A stretch of DNA of 64,000 bases from positions 20,833-84,832 of IMG/VR virus record IMGVR_UViG_3300020391_000005, one strand, 5' to 3'. The stretch's first letter is position 1; every line of letters starts with the position of its first letter. Position numbers and translations under genes: made by a program. The notes beneath the pieces were generated by a model. That model had not been told where the DNA came from and did not search any database. It saw only the letters and a program-made list of their open reading frames with translations. Shown here piece by piece: positions 12,601 through 20,808 of this stretch. This DNA comes from a virus.

Positions 12601-12895
12601 TGCAGACTCAGATGTTATTGTTTTAGCTGTAAGTGGAGAAGAAGGGCGCTCTTCGGGTCAAAGCTATCTACCAGCTAATAATGTAGCAGCAGTATCAGTT
12701 CAACAAGCAAGGGCTCTTGCCTCTGAGTCTACATCAGATTCTGATTCCAATACTAATCAATCAAATGCTTCTTCGGCGTACTCACCGCCAAGAGCTGCTC
12801 AAAACATCGAAGCGGCTCTCCCTAGAACAAATATTCCAAGGGTTGGTTCAGCTGGAAACAGGAACTTACCCGGACGAGGAGGTTATTCTTTGTGA
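9674..12895 (+). CDS. Large virion structural protein
   Basis: 1,073 residues with a clear AGGAG ribosome site 8-12 bases before the ATG. The first ~700 residues look globular. A central segment (NTIFNGIYHFHPS, then VGFMEGPSDPMHP) resembles a His/Pro-rich module seen in large structural proteins of marine T4-like phages. The last ~300 residues are Ser/Thr/Asn/Gln-rich and probably disordered (ASESTSDSDSNTNQ, RAAQNIEAALPR), with a Gly/Arg-rich end. It sits between two other structural genes in the same direction. The function is unknown; a baseplate or fibre-attachment role is inferred from position only. Confidence 0.65.
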   Translation: MLSENLGPFPYLTVRSVILDQNETTVNAAITVRDDSPRPFWLNEREFSAFVKIYLIMIPHTELRGRVTDLGPTQLVNYKTRAFAQNNGQDVSAALNWDKEFYDSCDHSIITLTEALDSASDSLVTTSEIDRNVDNLNDLNFTVTIPRTKYNYENEQLVQLDLYALTHLDVKGLVEHYNMTSRSSTIYNLLEIGGNFSVETLLERPSSGPLQVPATKEILAYQDNTIFNGIYHFHPSSSPGPGGYVGFMEGPSDPMHPNAKRLKTITVEYNKVTANFLLDDSLFLSGYNGSRQELEALDYSFLTPYVETRSIYDSADTTLGFQTGLSAGVYDNAEQQNLRKEYFEELARNSDFEIVSKTAGWIHTAEDEDGNIKGSHSLLFEIDWEKIVRVKSKYGFFLDLLRKNPITPSSGVGFVLKTDLRTLLNKVDIKEITIYRTRVSNQPRSNNPVGTADYDTFNLNELPKKLISTRDEYNEEVNKNILIKKQNENCVIAQINLSRPYYKKRTIRLEDKDMFKNISFGNYEYHFEMRIEDKIKGIFMLAASTLQIYAKEYKSFLNAASIPYIERPFFGADSSFIEPGDTIARVGNYIIKSEQYTPAFKSESENTFDYNTRRLINLYIIMSAWIGQYGEDADLQARNRLVQLLENSIIPKKGGNLESAYKFLEACQRLIIEYRRLLDRENVEQIDSFILNSSVDSYAKIGKKHPTKSPGNIEIIKKVIPGTVTAFRKGEIFLSYDMDDVNEVLQRRQTYLDSPVNLDDPLGIRDLLPPSRYLTQLDSENIQMLAQINTMTGGDLQAGMTGIDLSVLENTLTTPPENTSIDLSRGSRQIDNVFGAGGVTVTFPTNEFSLPNDADISRPLTDTKPLDLTSGLSQNLEQGLTDSITREDITQTYTRNSDAFASQANSRTANNILGEVQNALGQSDILESGSPANRRTALPSTTDRLFGQKASRISMVVNRNGPFSETVPLTEEAINSADSDVIVLAVSGEEGRSSGQSYLPANNVAAVSVQQARALASESTSDSDSNTNQSNASSAYSPPRAAQNIEAALPRTNIPRVGSAGNRNLPGRGGYSL

Positions 12896-12929
12896 ATAGT
12901 GCCTATATAAATATAGAGGATTACGATTA

Positions 12930-15620
12930 ATGCCGTTTGAGGAAGAAATATTAAATCCATGTGGCGAACCAGACAACGATAGTGGTACAGACAACAACGA
13001 TGGCGGTGGTGGCGGTACTGGTGGAGAAGTTGATGAATCCACTGATATTATTTTAGAAGAGAAGTTTCTTGTACCAAATCAAACGTTGCAAAACGAAAAT
13101 GGAATTTTAACTTCTGCAGATAGAGAAATAAATTTAATACAACCAAACTTATTTTTTGACACTTCCGGTATGAGTAGACTGTCATTACGTACACAGGATT
13201 ACAGAGAAAAAACAAAATTTCAAATAGCTACAACATCTTCTGCTAGTATAGATCTTTTTAGGGTATGTTTAAACAAACTGTGGTCTTGGACCGGAGTTTC
13301 TGAACAGTGGCTAGAGAATGACACTTTCTTCGGCGAACCTACTACGTACAACCAGCCGAAGGACATTTTTCAATACGAAATATCTAATGAAAGTTTTGAA
13401 AATGGATGGGGCAAATTTTGGCAGAACGATTTAAAAATAGTTTTTAATTCTGAAGATGATAGAGGCAGATTTATAGATATTAATGATTCGACCGGTCAAA
13501 CAAGTTTAAAATTTATAAAGCCATATATGATGACTGAAAATGGTGAACAACAAGGTGTATTTAACGATTATGTTTTTTCTACAGAGCAACCATTTTTCAA
13601 AGAAGAAACCGACAAGATGATGCTATCTCAATTTACTAGTGCCGAAATAAGCGCAGAAGTTGACTATTTTAAAACACTACCAGAAGAAAAACTTGTGTTT
13701 GAGGTTCCAGAAGGAGAAACTGTAGGCGCTTATCAAGTTGAGCCTCTAGAGAGAAGATTAACAAGTTTATATAGATATTACGATAAAACTATTAATGAAG
13801 AAGATTATATATGCTTTGAAGATGGTCACGTTCAAAAATTTACTTGTGATGCTGTAAAGAAATTAAATGAGGCAAATGAATCAGTAGCAAATGTCTTCCC
13901 AGCAAGAGTAAACATATCTATAAATACGCAGCAAGGATCTAGAATATCAACGCTATTAGACACCTATCAAATGGATAAATATGTATTAGAATTTTTGAAT
14001 AGTGATCAAATTGAGGAAAAAGATTTTGTTTTAATTTTAGATGAAACTTTATTCAACAGAGAATATACTCTTAATGGTTTTACATTTGAGGGTGAAAATG
14101 AAAATGATAGAATTGTGAAAGAAGCAAAACAAAGAACTAGTTTAGACTTTCCAGATCCTTTTGGCCCTTCAGGTATATTTTTTAATATTCAAAACACACT
14201 GGAGCCACCAGATGGAGACTTAATTGGTATTGATAGATTAACTTATCCAATACCATTTGAATATGCTTCTAGTAATGAATATGAAATGTTATTGTTTACA
14301 GACACTATTCGATCACAAATATTTAGAAATAAATTTGAATCACTGATAATGACATCTAGAAATATAAGATCCTTTTCAGATATAATGTCTGGTAAAAAAG
14401 CATTTTCAGAAATACTTGGATATAAAATAGAAAAATACAATATTGGAAAAGAAGTTGAAATAATAGAATCTGATAGACCGGTACAAACATTTTATTTAAT
14501 GGATAGTGATGAAATAACAACTATAAACTTTATAGACACACAAGTGAGACCTGGTTCTAAATATATTTATAGAATTTCAACAATTAATTTTGTTTTAGGG
14601 TCTCAATATTATTATTTTCCAAATCCACAAGATCCAACAAAACCACTAGAGTATACTTACCTTGTGCAAACACTTCCACTTGGTAGAATAGTCGAAGCTC
14701 CGTTTTTTGAAAAAGTAGTGAGATTATCAGAAAAACCACCATTATCGCCTCAAGTGTCTTTTCTACCATTTCAAGGTATTGATAATAAAATGCAAATTTT
14801 AATACAATCTAATTTTGGAGAAAGAAAAGAGATACCGATATCAATTTTACCATCAGATCAGGAAATAATTCAAAAGATGCTAGAATCACAACAGACATCT
14901 ACAGATGGATCTTTAGAATATGCAACAGATTCACTGCCAAAAATGTTTCAAGTGTTTAGACTGTCATCTCCACCTGAATCTTATGAAGATTTTAAACAAT
15001 CAGATTTTATTACAGATGTAACTGTATCTGGTAGGTCTTTTTTATTTTTAGATGAAAATTTTCAACCAAATAAAAATTATTACTATATGTTCAGAGCTTT
15101 TGACGAAGTAGGAGTATCAAACCCTACAGATGTTTACAGAGTTAAAATGATTAGCTATGAAAATGGTATATACATGGATTTAGAACAATATGAAATGCGA
15201 CCAAAAGTAGATCCACTAGAAAATATATTATTTCAAAAGCTTCTTAAAATATCACCATCAAATAGACAAATAGGATTGCAGTTTGGGCCAGATGTAAGTT
15301 CTGTAGACTCTAGAGATTTTGCGTTGTCAGCACCAGATATTGAGTCAATCAAGTTAGGTTTAGTTCAAGAAAACTCTGTTTGGGGTAGAAAATTTAGGTT
15401 CAGAATAACATCACAAATATCAGGAAGAAAGATGGATATTAATGTTAGGTTTAATAAAGTTAAACAGACTATAAGCGATTTAGAACAAAACCCTAGCGAT
15501 CCAACTGATCCGTGTTCAGGTACAGATGCCTTTGATGCGAAGACTCAAAGAGCTTTGTCTAGTGGTACTTTTGATGGTTCTATGGGTTCTGGAGAAGATT
15601 CTGGTGGCGCGTTTTATTAA
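12930..15620 (+). CDS. Large virion structural protein, Gly-rich N-terminus
   Basis: 896 residues. A short acidic, Gly-rich leader (DGGGGGTGGEVDES) precedes a long globular region. Two segments (SKYIYRISTINFVLGSQYYY and NYYYMFRAFDEVGVSNPT) look like fibronectin-III-type strands, common in phage tail proteins. The C-terminus is Ser/Gly-rich. The 34-bp gap upstream holds TATAAATA at 12906-12913 and a GAGG ribosome site. The gene continues the tail-structural operon and ends 66 bp before the next gene. No specific T4 homologue is recognised. Confidence 0.65.
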   Translation: MPFEEEILNPCGEPDNDSGTDNNDGGGGGTGGEVDESTDIILEEKFLVPNQTLQNENGILTSADREINLIQPNLFFDTSGMSRLSLRTQDYREKTKFQIATTSSASIDLFRVCLNKLWSWTGVSEQWLENDTFFGEPTTYNQPKDIFQYEISNESFENGWGKFWQNDLKIVFNSEDDRGRFIDINDSTGQTSLKFIKPYMMTENGEQQGVFNDYVFSTEQPFFKEETDKMMLSQFTSAEISAEVDYFKTLPEEKLVFEVPEGETVGAYQVEPLERRLTSLYRYYDKTINEEDYICFEDGHVQKFTCDAVKKLNEANESVANVFPARVNISINTQQGSRISTLLDTYQMDKYVLEFLNSDQIEEKDFVLILDETLFNREYTLNGFTFEGENENDRIVKEAKQRTSLDFPDPFGPSGIFFNIQNTLEPPDGDLIGIDRLTYPIPFEYASSNEYEMLLFTDTIRSQIFRNKFESLIMTSRNIRSFSDIMSGKKAFSEILGYKIEKYNIGKEVEIIESDRPVQTFYLMDSDEITTINFIDTQVRPGSKYIYRISTINFVLGSQYYYFPNPQDPTKPLEYTYLVQTLPLGRIVEAPFFEKVVRLSEKPPLSPQVSFLPFQGIDNKMQILIQSNFGERKEIPISILPSDQEIIQKMLESQQTSTDGSLEYATDSLPKMFQVFRLSSPPESYEDFKQSDFITDVTVSGRSFLFLDENFQPNKNYYYMFRAFDEVGVSNPTDVYRVKMISYENGIYMDLEQYEMRPKVDPLENILFQKLLKISPSNRQIGLQFGPDVSSVDSRDFALSAPDIESIKLGLVQENSVWGRKFRFRITSQISGRKMDINVRFNKVKQTISDLEQNPSDPTDPCSGTDAFDAKTQRALSSGTFDGSMGSGEDSGGAFY

Positions 15621-15649
15621 TATAAAAAAGAATTAATGAAACGAAAATA

Positions 15650-15657
15650 CTATTTAT
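15650..15657 (+). promoter_or_regulatory. CTATTTAT element, candidate late promoter
   Basis: CTATTTAT lies in the 66-bp gap 37 nt before the ATG at 15687, with the wider context TACTATTTATTAT. It is one of eight CTATTTAY copies at similar distance before starts in this window. Promoter function is inferred from recurrence and strand agreement. Confidence 0.45.
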
Positions 15658-15686
15658 TATTGATTTAAATACATAAGGAGCAAAAC

Positions 15687-16670
15687 ATGGCTTTTCTAGA
15701 CAACTCAGGAGACATAATCTTAGATGCAGTTCTAACCGATGCAGGTCGACAAAGAATGGCAAGAGGTGAATTTAAGATTGTTAAGTTTGCGTTAAGTGAC
15801 GAAGAAATAAATTATACAACATACAATTCAAATCACCCCAGCGGTTCAGCTTTTTCAGACTTAGAAATAATGCAAACACCAGTATTAGAAGCGTTCACTA
15901 ATAACACTTCTTTAATGAAAACCAAACTAATATCAATAAATAGAAATAATATTTTATATCTACCTCTCTTGAGACTTAACAACTTACGTCCTGGAACAAA
16001 AACTTTTGGTACTTTCAATGGCTTTTATTTATTAGCTGACGAAGCAACACGGAACGCTGTAGGTGCAACCAACCCTTCTGATGGGGTTATAGACGGTACA
16101 GGTAATAATACCTTTAATAACCTAAAGCGTTATATTTCAATAGAGCAAGGTATAGAGTCTGGTGGAGAGCCACCTAGAACAACAGATATGCCGGACGACT
16201 TAGTAGAAACAGCTTTTTTGATAAGAATAGATCACAGACTATTAAGGCTAAAAGGATACAACGGAGTGGGTTATGATACAAAAACAAACTCTTTTGTTGA
16301 TGATGATGCAATAGCTTCTTACTATATAGGGCTAGATGATAGTTCAATCGAATTGCCTGAAATTCGTAGAGCTGACTTTGTAGATGGAAATGGAGCGGAG
16401 AACACTTCAGCAACTTCACTAGAGATGTTTAACGGTCCGATTGGTACGACTGTAAGGTTAGCTTTGGAAACCTCAATAAATGTAAAACAATCAACAGCCC
16501 TATTTAATGAACTAGGAACAACACCCAGCCCAGGAACTCTAGATTTAAATAACGATGGTGCAAATGAAATTGCAACGCATTCATTTATTGATACTGTGCT
16601 AAACGTTGTGGGAGTCACAACAGGATATTCGATAGATATACCAATAAGAATTATAAAAAAGTTAACATAA
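15687..16670 (+). CDS. Virion structural protein, LTDAGRxRxARGEFK family
   Basis: 327 residues, preceded by an AAGGAG ribosome site. The N-terminus (FLDNSGDIILDAVLTDAGR, then RMARGEFKIVKFALSDEEINY) is a motif I associate with structural proteins encoded next to tail genes in marine jumbo and T4-like phages, and it is shared with the shorter 8835 product. The body is rich in Asn, Thr and Gly, and has a DLNNDGANEI acidic turn near residue 290. The neighbours are two paralogous structural proteins downstream. A tail or baseplate-periphery role is inferred; the precise function is unknown. Confidence 0.65.
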   Translation: MAFLDNSGDIILDAVLTDAGRQRMARGEFKIVKFALSDEEINYTTYNSNHPSGSAFSDLEIMQTPVLEAFTNNTSLMKTKLISINRNNILYLPLLRLNNLRPGTKTFGTFNGFYLLADEATRNAVGATNPSDGVIDGTGNNTFNNLKRYISIEQGIESGGEPPRTTDMPDDLVETAFLIRIDHRLLRLKGYNGVGYDTKTNSFVDDDAIASYYIGLDDSSIELPEIRRADFVDGNGAENTSATSLEMFNGPIGTTVRLALETSINVKQSTALFNELGTTPSPGTLDLNNDGANEIATHSFIDTVLNVVGVTTGYSIDIPIRIIKKLT

Positions 16671-16684
16671 ACTAGGAGATTACA

Positions 16685-17755
16685 ATGTCAGCAGGTACAT
16701 TTTTTAAAACATTTAGCAACTCGGATAAGACAACAACAAGAACACTTTTGCATGAATCAATACCGATTACAGGAACTTTAGTATCAGGAACTTATGCCGT
16801 ATCATCAGATAGAAACGTAAACACTAAAACTTACTCACATGGAATGTTTCAATCCCAGTACGATTATCCATTTTTAAGTTCATCTGCAAATCACCTATTT
16901 GATGTTACTGTCGGTGTATCATCAGTGACAGGTGCAGGGGCAGGTCTAGACTCTTTATCAGGCTCAATAACAAATCAGCGGTCTAAGAAAGTAAATGTGT
17001 ATTCGCAAATGGCACAGGTATTGGCAGGGTATGACACTTCTGGTAATGTTAGGTCTTTTGATGCAGATGGAGATTATTCTTCCGCCGGCGGCCATGAAAA
17101 TGCTATATTTATTAATTTTTCTAGACTTCTTGTAAAAGATGAAATTAAAAAAGGATCTTTTTCGATGGTAATATCGCAGGAATTTGGTCTAGGGAACCCT
17201 GTTACAGCATCGGCAAGTTTGAGAACCATTACAGATGCTGGTTCAGCGACATCCTATAAAGTAAACTCACCAGCCGGCGAATACGGAATTTTGAAGAGTG
17301 GATCTGCCAATGTAGGTTTAATTTATTATCAGGCAGGAGTAGCAGTTTTAACATCGTCAATATTTATTCCGGAAGCGGCCGGCGTAGATCCTCAAATATC
17401 AACCGCAGGAGGTATGCAAGCTACACTAAAAGCATCAACCATTGATACTGCTTGTGATGGAATAAGGAACAGAATATCTAACATATCTTTCAACAATACA
17501 ACAGAGCTTAACTCTTCAATTTATTTTTGTAGAGCAAATCACAATGAATTTAATTACAGTTCTAATCCGACATATCTAGATGGATCATCAATAAGAGTTA
17601 AGGGTAATGACCGCCTAGCGCCACCTAGATCGTATGTCACTACAGTTGGGCTATATTCAGCTGATAATGAATTGTTGGCAGTTGCGAAATTATCTGAGCC
17701 CTTGAGAAAAGATCCAACTAACGAATTAACATTGAGGGTCCGCTTGGATTATTAA
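16685..17755 (+). CDS. Virion structural protein, paralogue of the 17757 product
   Basis: 356 residues, with CTAGGAGA as ribosome site. The second half aligns with the next gene product: HNEFNYSSNPTYLDG versus MELNYSTNPTFVDY, and C-termini VGLYSADNELLAVAKLSEP versus IGIYDEYKNLIAIAHLANP. Both proteins end in an aromatic after L(R/K)LD. The two genes are 1 bp apart, so this is a diverged tandem duplication. Likely a tail or appendage protein; I know no characterised homologue. Confidence 0.65.
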   Translation: MSAGTFFKTFSNSDKTTTRTLLHESIPITGTLVSGTYAVSSDRNVNTKTYSHGMFQSQYDYPFLSSSANHLFDVTVGVSSVTGAGAGLDSLSGSITNQRSKKVNVYSQMAQVLAGYDTSGNVRSFDADGDYSSAGGHENAIFINFSRLLVKDEIKKGSFSMVISQEFGLGNPVTASASLRTITDAGSATSYKVNSPAGEYGILKSGSANVGLIYYQAGVAVLTSSIFIPEAAGVDPQISTAGGMQATLKASTIDTACDGIRNRISNISFNNTTELNSSIYFCRANHNEFNYSSNPTYLDGSSIRVKGNDRLAPPRSYVTTVGLYSADNELLAVAKLSEPLRKDPTNELTLRVRLDY

Positions 17756-17756
17756 A

Positions 17757-18977
17757 ATGACATTCAAGAAGTTTTATAAGGATGATATTTTTTACAATAC
17801 GATTGTAACGCATCCTGAGTTTGAATTCTTTGTACACAATCAAAAAGTCTATATTAATAGAGAATCTGAAGTAAATGGTGACTTTTCCAACAAAGTCAAC
17901 CATGTAACACAAGGTCACATCTCTTTACACGAAATAAATGTTAATAGACCAAGTAATAGCCTTGTTACGCCGTTTATTACAAAAGACGGTACTCGAACAG
18001 CTTTCAGAACAGTAACGACATCTAATTTTCAAGACTCATCACAATTTAGCTTTGGAGATACAATAACCGGTAAGTATCCTTTATCATCTAGTATAGGAAG
18101 AATTTTTGTCCCCGCAGGTCAAGAATCTACATCAATTAGTGGATACCCAGGACCTAATCCAGCAGAAGTTGCAGCCGCGGCAAATAAAAAATATATTAGA
18201 GCCTTAAAAAATCCTATAGAACTTAGCGGAGAAATTAATTCAGAATTTAAATATGAAAACCTAGGAACTAAGCAAGTTAATATTATTTCAATACCTTCAA
18301 TATTTTATGGGTCTTCTGTGAAAAGAGGATCATTGCAGCTTGATTTTTATGTAACAGGGACACTAACGGCACAATTAAAAGATGATAAAAAAGATGGAAG
18401 ATTGATGCAAACATATGGAACTAATTCCGGCTCATGCGCAGGAATAGTTTTATACGATTATGGAACGTGTGTCTTAACAGGATCTTGGTCTTTACATGAT
18501 TCTCACGTTGATAATTATTTTGACGCATCATCTACGGTACCACCTTCTTGGTTGAGTTTTGGATCTGGCATAATAGAGCCAGGACTAGATTCAACTAAAT
18601 CAGGTCAAGTTGCTAGTGCTAATTCTGCATACTTAGTTAAATTAGATGGCACAAACAAAATTCCGACTGTAACGATGCTGGCACATGCTAATAAGATGGA
18701 ACTTAATTACTCTACAAATCCCACTTTTGTAGATTACGATAATCAACTAACAGCTAGTATTGACTCTATATCATATAATGAAAAACCTGGATTAATCAAA
18801 AATATTACAAAAACAAAATATGGAAATCATATAGAAGATTTTCAAAATACAACGTACATATCAAAGATAGGAATTTATGATGAATATAAAAATCTAATAG
18901 CCATAGCACATCTTGCTAATCCTGTTAAAAAAACAGAAGTTCAAGATTATTTATTTAAACTTAAATTGGATTTCTAA
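17757..18977 (+). CDS. Virion structural protein, paralogue of the 16685 product
   Basis: 406 residues. The start ATG is 1 bp after the upstream TAA, so translation is probably coupled. The C-terminal ~80 residues match the preceding paralogue; the N-terminal half (FYKDDIFYNTIVTHPEFEFF) differs. The gene closes the structural block: DNA-metabolism genes begin 13 bp later. Function is inferred only from operon position. Confidence 0.65.
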   Translation: MTFKKFYKDDIFYNTIVTHPEFEFFVHNQKVYINRESEVNGDFSNKVNHVTQGHISLHEINVNRPSNSLVTPFITKDGTRTAFRTVTTSNFQDSSQFSFGDTITGKYPLSSSIGRIFVPAGQESTSISGYPGPNPAEVAAAANKKYIRALKNPIELSGEINSEFKYENLGTKQVNIISIPSIFYGSSVKRGSLQLDFYVTGTLTAQLKDDKKDGRLMQTYGTNSGSCAGIVLYDYGTCVLTGSWSLHDSHVDNYFDASSTVPPSWLSFGSGIIEPGLDSTKSGQVASANSAYLVKLDGTNKIPTVTMLAHANKMELNYSTNPTFVDYDNQLTASIDSISYNEKPGLIKNITKTKYGNHIEDFQNTTYISKIGIYDEYKNLIAIAHLANPVKKTEVQDYLFKLKLDF

Positions 18978-18989
18978 TAAAATATATTT

Positions 18990-19538
18990 ATGATTAAAAA
19001 ACAAACTGTACTTGGACTTGACATATCAACTTCTATCACAGGTGCCACGGTAATACAAGAGGGTAAAATTTTAAAAACAGAGTTTTGGGATACTAGAAAT
19101 AAAAACAAGTTTCCTACTTTTTATGAAAAAGCAAAATTTATTAAACAAAAAATCTTGACAGTAAAAGGTAATCATAATATAAACAGTATATATATTGAAC
19201 AATCTTTACATTCTTTTAGGTCAGGCTTTTCTTCTGCTCAGACATTATCAACATTATCTAGGTTTAATGGTGTTGTATCGTGGTTCTGTTATGAGTTGTT
19301 CGGTATTCAGCCTGAAATGATCGCCGCCACCTCCGCTCGTAAACAAGCAGGCGTGGCTATCAAACGCGGTGATAATGCAAAAGAAAAGGTTCTACAATTT
19401 ATTATTGACAAATACCCTGATATTGATATACAATATACAAAGCATGGAAATCCAAAACCAGGCACATTAGATATGTGCGATAGTATTGTAATCGCGTTAG
19501 CAGGAGATAAACTTGTCAGAGAAGCTCAAACTACTTAA
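18990..19538 (+). CDS. RuvC-like Holliday junction resolvase
   Basis: 182 residues with an RNase H-like fold signature. Acidic catalytic residues appear in the expected order: D11 in VLGLDIS, E70 in SIYIEQS, and D161/D164 in LDMCDSIVIAL. RuvC-family enzymes cut four-way DNA junctions; in this phage it would resolve recombination or replication branches before packaging, the job T4 gives to the unrelated gp49. No good ribosome site precedes the ATG. The next gene (primase) starts inside its 3' end. Confident as a RuvC-superfamily nuclease; the substrate is inferred. Confidence 0.8.
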   Translation: MIKKQTVLGLDISTSITGATVIQEGKILKTEFWDTRNKNKFPTFYEKAKFIKQKILTVKGNHNINSIYIEQSLHSFRSGFSSAQTLSTLSRFNGVVSWFCYELFGIQPEMIAATSARKQAGVAIKRGDNAKEKVLQFIIDKYPDIDIQYTKHGNPKPGTLDMCDSIVIALAGDKLVREAQTT

Positions 19539-20430
19539 GAAAGCCTTAGGCCGTTGTTGGTCTAATGATGACGAGCATCAGTTTCACTGCCCAAAGTGTA
19601 ATCACCACAAACTAAAATTATCAGTCAACATAGAAAAGGATGTGTTCAAGTGTTGGATATGTGATTACTCTGGCACAAAGATATCTCCGCTTATCCGCAG
19701 GTATGCACCAGCTTACTATGCAGACTGGCGTAGTCTTGCAGGTGAAGTGGACCTGTCAAAATATGACACTATCTTCGCAGAACATGTACCAGAGCCGCCA
19801 CAGATCATTGACTTACCAGAAAACTTTCAAACACTAACAGGCAAAAAGACAAGACTTAAGCGCCGCGCTTTGGAATATCTTTACTTCCGAGGGTTTACAG
19901 ACAGAGACATACTAACTTGGAAAATCGGCTTTTGTGACTATGGAGAGTATCATGATAGGATTATCATCCCGAGCTTTGATGATGATGGTAACGTTAACTT
20001 CTTTGTGGCCAGATCATATACGGACGACTGGATGAAATACAAGAACCCAAGAGTCAGCAAAGATATTATCTTCAATGACCTAAACATCGACTGGGACGAT
20101 GATGTAATCTTGGCCGAAGGTGTGTTCGATGCAATGAAGTGTAAGAACGCTGTACCCTTACTTGGGTCGACCTTGCGAGAGAACTCAAGGCTATTCCAAA
20201 AGATATGTGAACGCAAACCAGATGTATACTTGGCCCTAGACGAAGATGTCAAAGGAAAAGAGTTCGGGATAGCAAAGAAACTAAGAGAATATGGTATAAA
20301 GGTTATGTCTATTGATGTCAGCGGCTATTCAGACATCGGAGAGATGCCACAAGAGGTGGTAGAACAGAGAAAACAAAATGCGGATATTGTATCCGATTTA
20401 GACTATTTACATTATAAATTAGATTTTTAG
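19513..20430 (+). CDS. DNA primase (DnaG/gp61-type, zinc finger plus Toprim)
   Basis: 305 residues. A zinc-binding module (C26, C29, C47, C50) is followed by a Toprim domain with E202 in DDVILAEGVFDAMK and D243/D245 in VYLALDEDVKG. It would make RNA primers for lagging-strand synthesis with the helicase at 62617. The start is TTG, chosen because AGGAGAT lies 5-11 bases before it inside ruvC and because it gives the full zinc module; it overlaps ruvC by 26 bp. Codon use is noticeably more GC-rich (CGC, CTG, GGC) than in the flanking genes. Confidence 0.85.
   Translation: MSEKLKLLKKALGRCWSNDDEHQFHCPKCNHHKLKLSVNIEKDVFKCWICDYSGTKISPLIRRYAPAYYADWRSLAGEVDLSKYDTIFAEHVPEPPQIIDLPENFQTLTGKKTRLKRRALEYLYFRGFTDRDILTWKIGFCDYGEYHDRIIIPSFDDDGNVNFFVARSYTDDWMKYKNPRVSKDIIFNDLNIDWDDDVILAEGVFDAMKCKNAVPLLGSTLRENSRLFQKICERKPDVYLALDEDVKGKEFGIAKKLREYGIKVMSIDVSGYSDIGEMPQEVVEQRKQNADIVSDLDYLHYKLDF
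20403..20410 (+). promoter_or_regulatory. CTATTTAC element inside primase 3' end
   Basis: CTATTTAC, 38 nt before the ATG at 20441, matches the recurrent intergenic element in sequence and spacing, but lies inside the primase coding region. It could give the following small genes their own transcript. Inference only. Confidence 0.25.
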
Positions 20431-20440
20431 GAGCACAATA

Positions 20441-20638
20441 ATGAAAAAATCAGAACTTAGAAAAATAATCGCAGAAGAAGTAAAGACAGTTATCAACGAA
20501 GATATTGGTAAATTATTTGATTTGTCTACCAAAGCAGGAGACAATGCTGCGAAGAACCCACCGCTTGCCATAGGCCAGTTAGTACAGGTGCTTCAAGGTG
20601 TTTTACAAGAACTATCAACACTAAAAGGAGCACAATAA
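20441..20638 (+). CDS. Small protein with MKKSELRKIIAEE N-terminal tag
   Basis: 65 residues, with an AGGAG ribosome site. The N-terminus MKKSELRKIIAEEV resembles the starts of the next gene (MELTKRRLKEIIAEEM) and of the 32171 gene (MKKSELKSIVKE), although the bodies differ. In T4, a similar short amphipathic leader (capsid-targeting sequence, MKTYQEFIAE) sends internal proteins into the prohead and is cut by gp21 after (I/L)-x-E; here IAE is present. The body is a Leu-rich helix. Function unknown; an internal head protein is a hypothesis. Confidence 0.6.
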   Translation: MKKSELRKIIAEEVKTVINEDIGKLFDLSTKAGDNAAKNPPLAIGQLVQVLQGVLQELSTLKGAQ

Positions 20639-20808
20639 TGGAACTTACTAAAAGAAGACTAAAAGAAATCATCGCAGAAGAGATGAACCACTTAGCAGAA
20701 ACAGGTGACCTCAACATGATCACCGAAGCAGAAAAGAAAGCATTCGCTATCATTCTTGAAAAGCTTACGCCAAAACAACTGGAAGATCTCGGCCTTAAGA
20801 GGCTGTAA
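20638..20808 (+). CDS. Small 56-residue protein with KEIIAEE N-terminal tag
   Basis: A 56-residue gene with an AAGGAG ribosome site. It overlaps the previous stop (TAATG), and its own TAA overlaps the next ATG, so it is embedded in a coupled chain. The N-terminus MELTKRRLKEIIAEEM resembles the preceding gene; the C-terminal LEKLTPKQLEDLGLKRL is an amphipathic helix. GC content is higher than in the surroundings. The product is unknown; the shared tag suggests the same destination as the 20441 product. Confidence 0.6.
   Translation: MELTKRRLKEIIAEEMNHLAETGDLNMITEAEKKAFAIILEKLTPKQLEDLGLKRL

Noticed and set aside
12906-12913. Exact T4-type late promoter TATAAATA (also at 62595-62602)
   Set aside because: Only two copies were noticed in gene-upstream gaps, one of them before an early-type helicase gene; in such AT-rich DNA this is compatible with chance, and it does not mark the capsid, sheath or tube genes.
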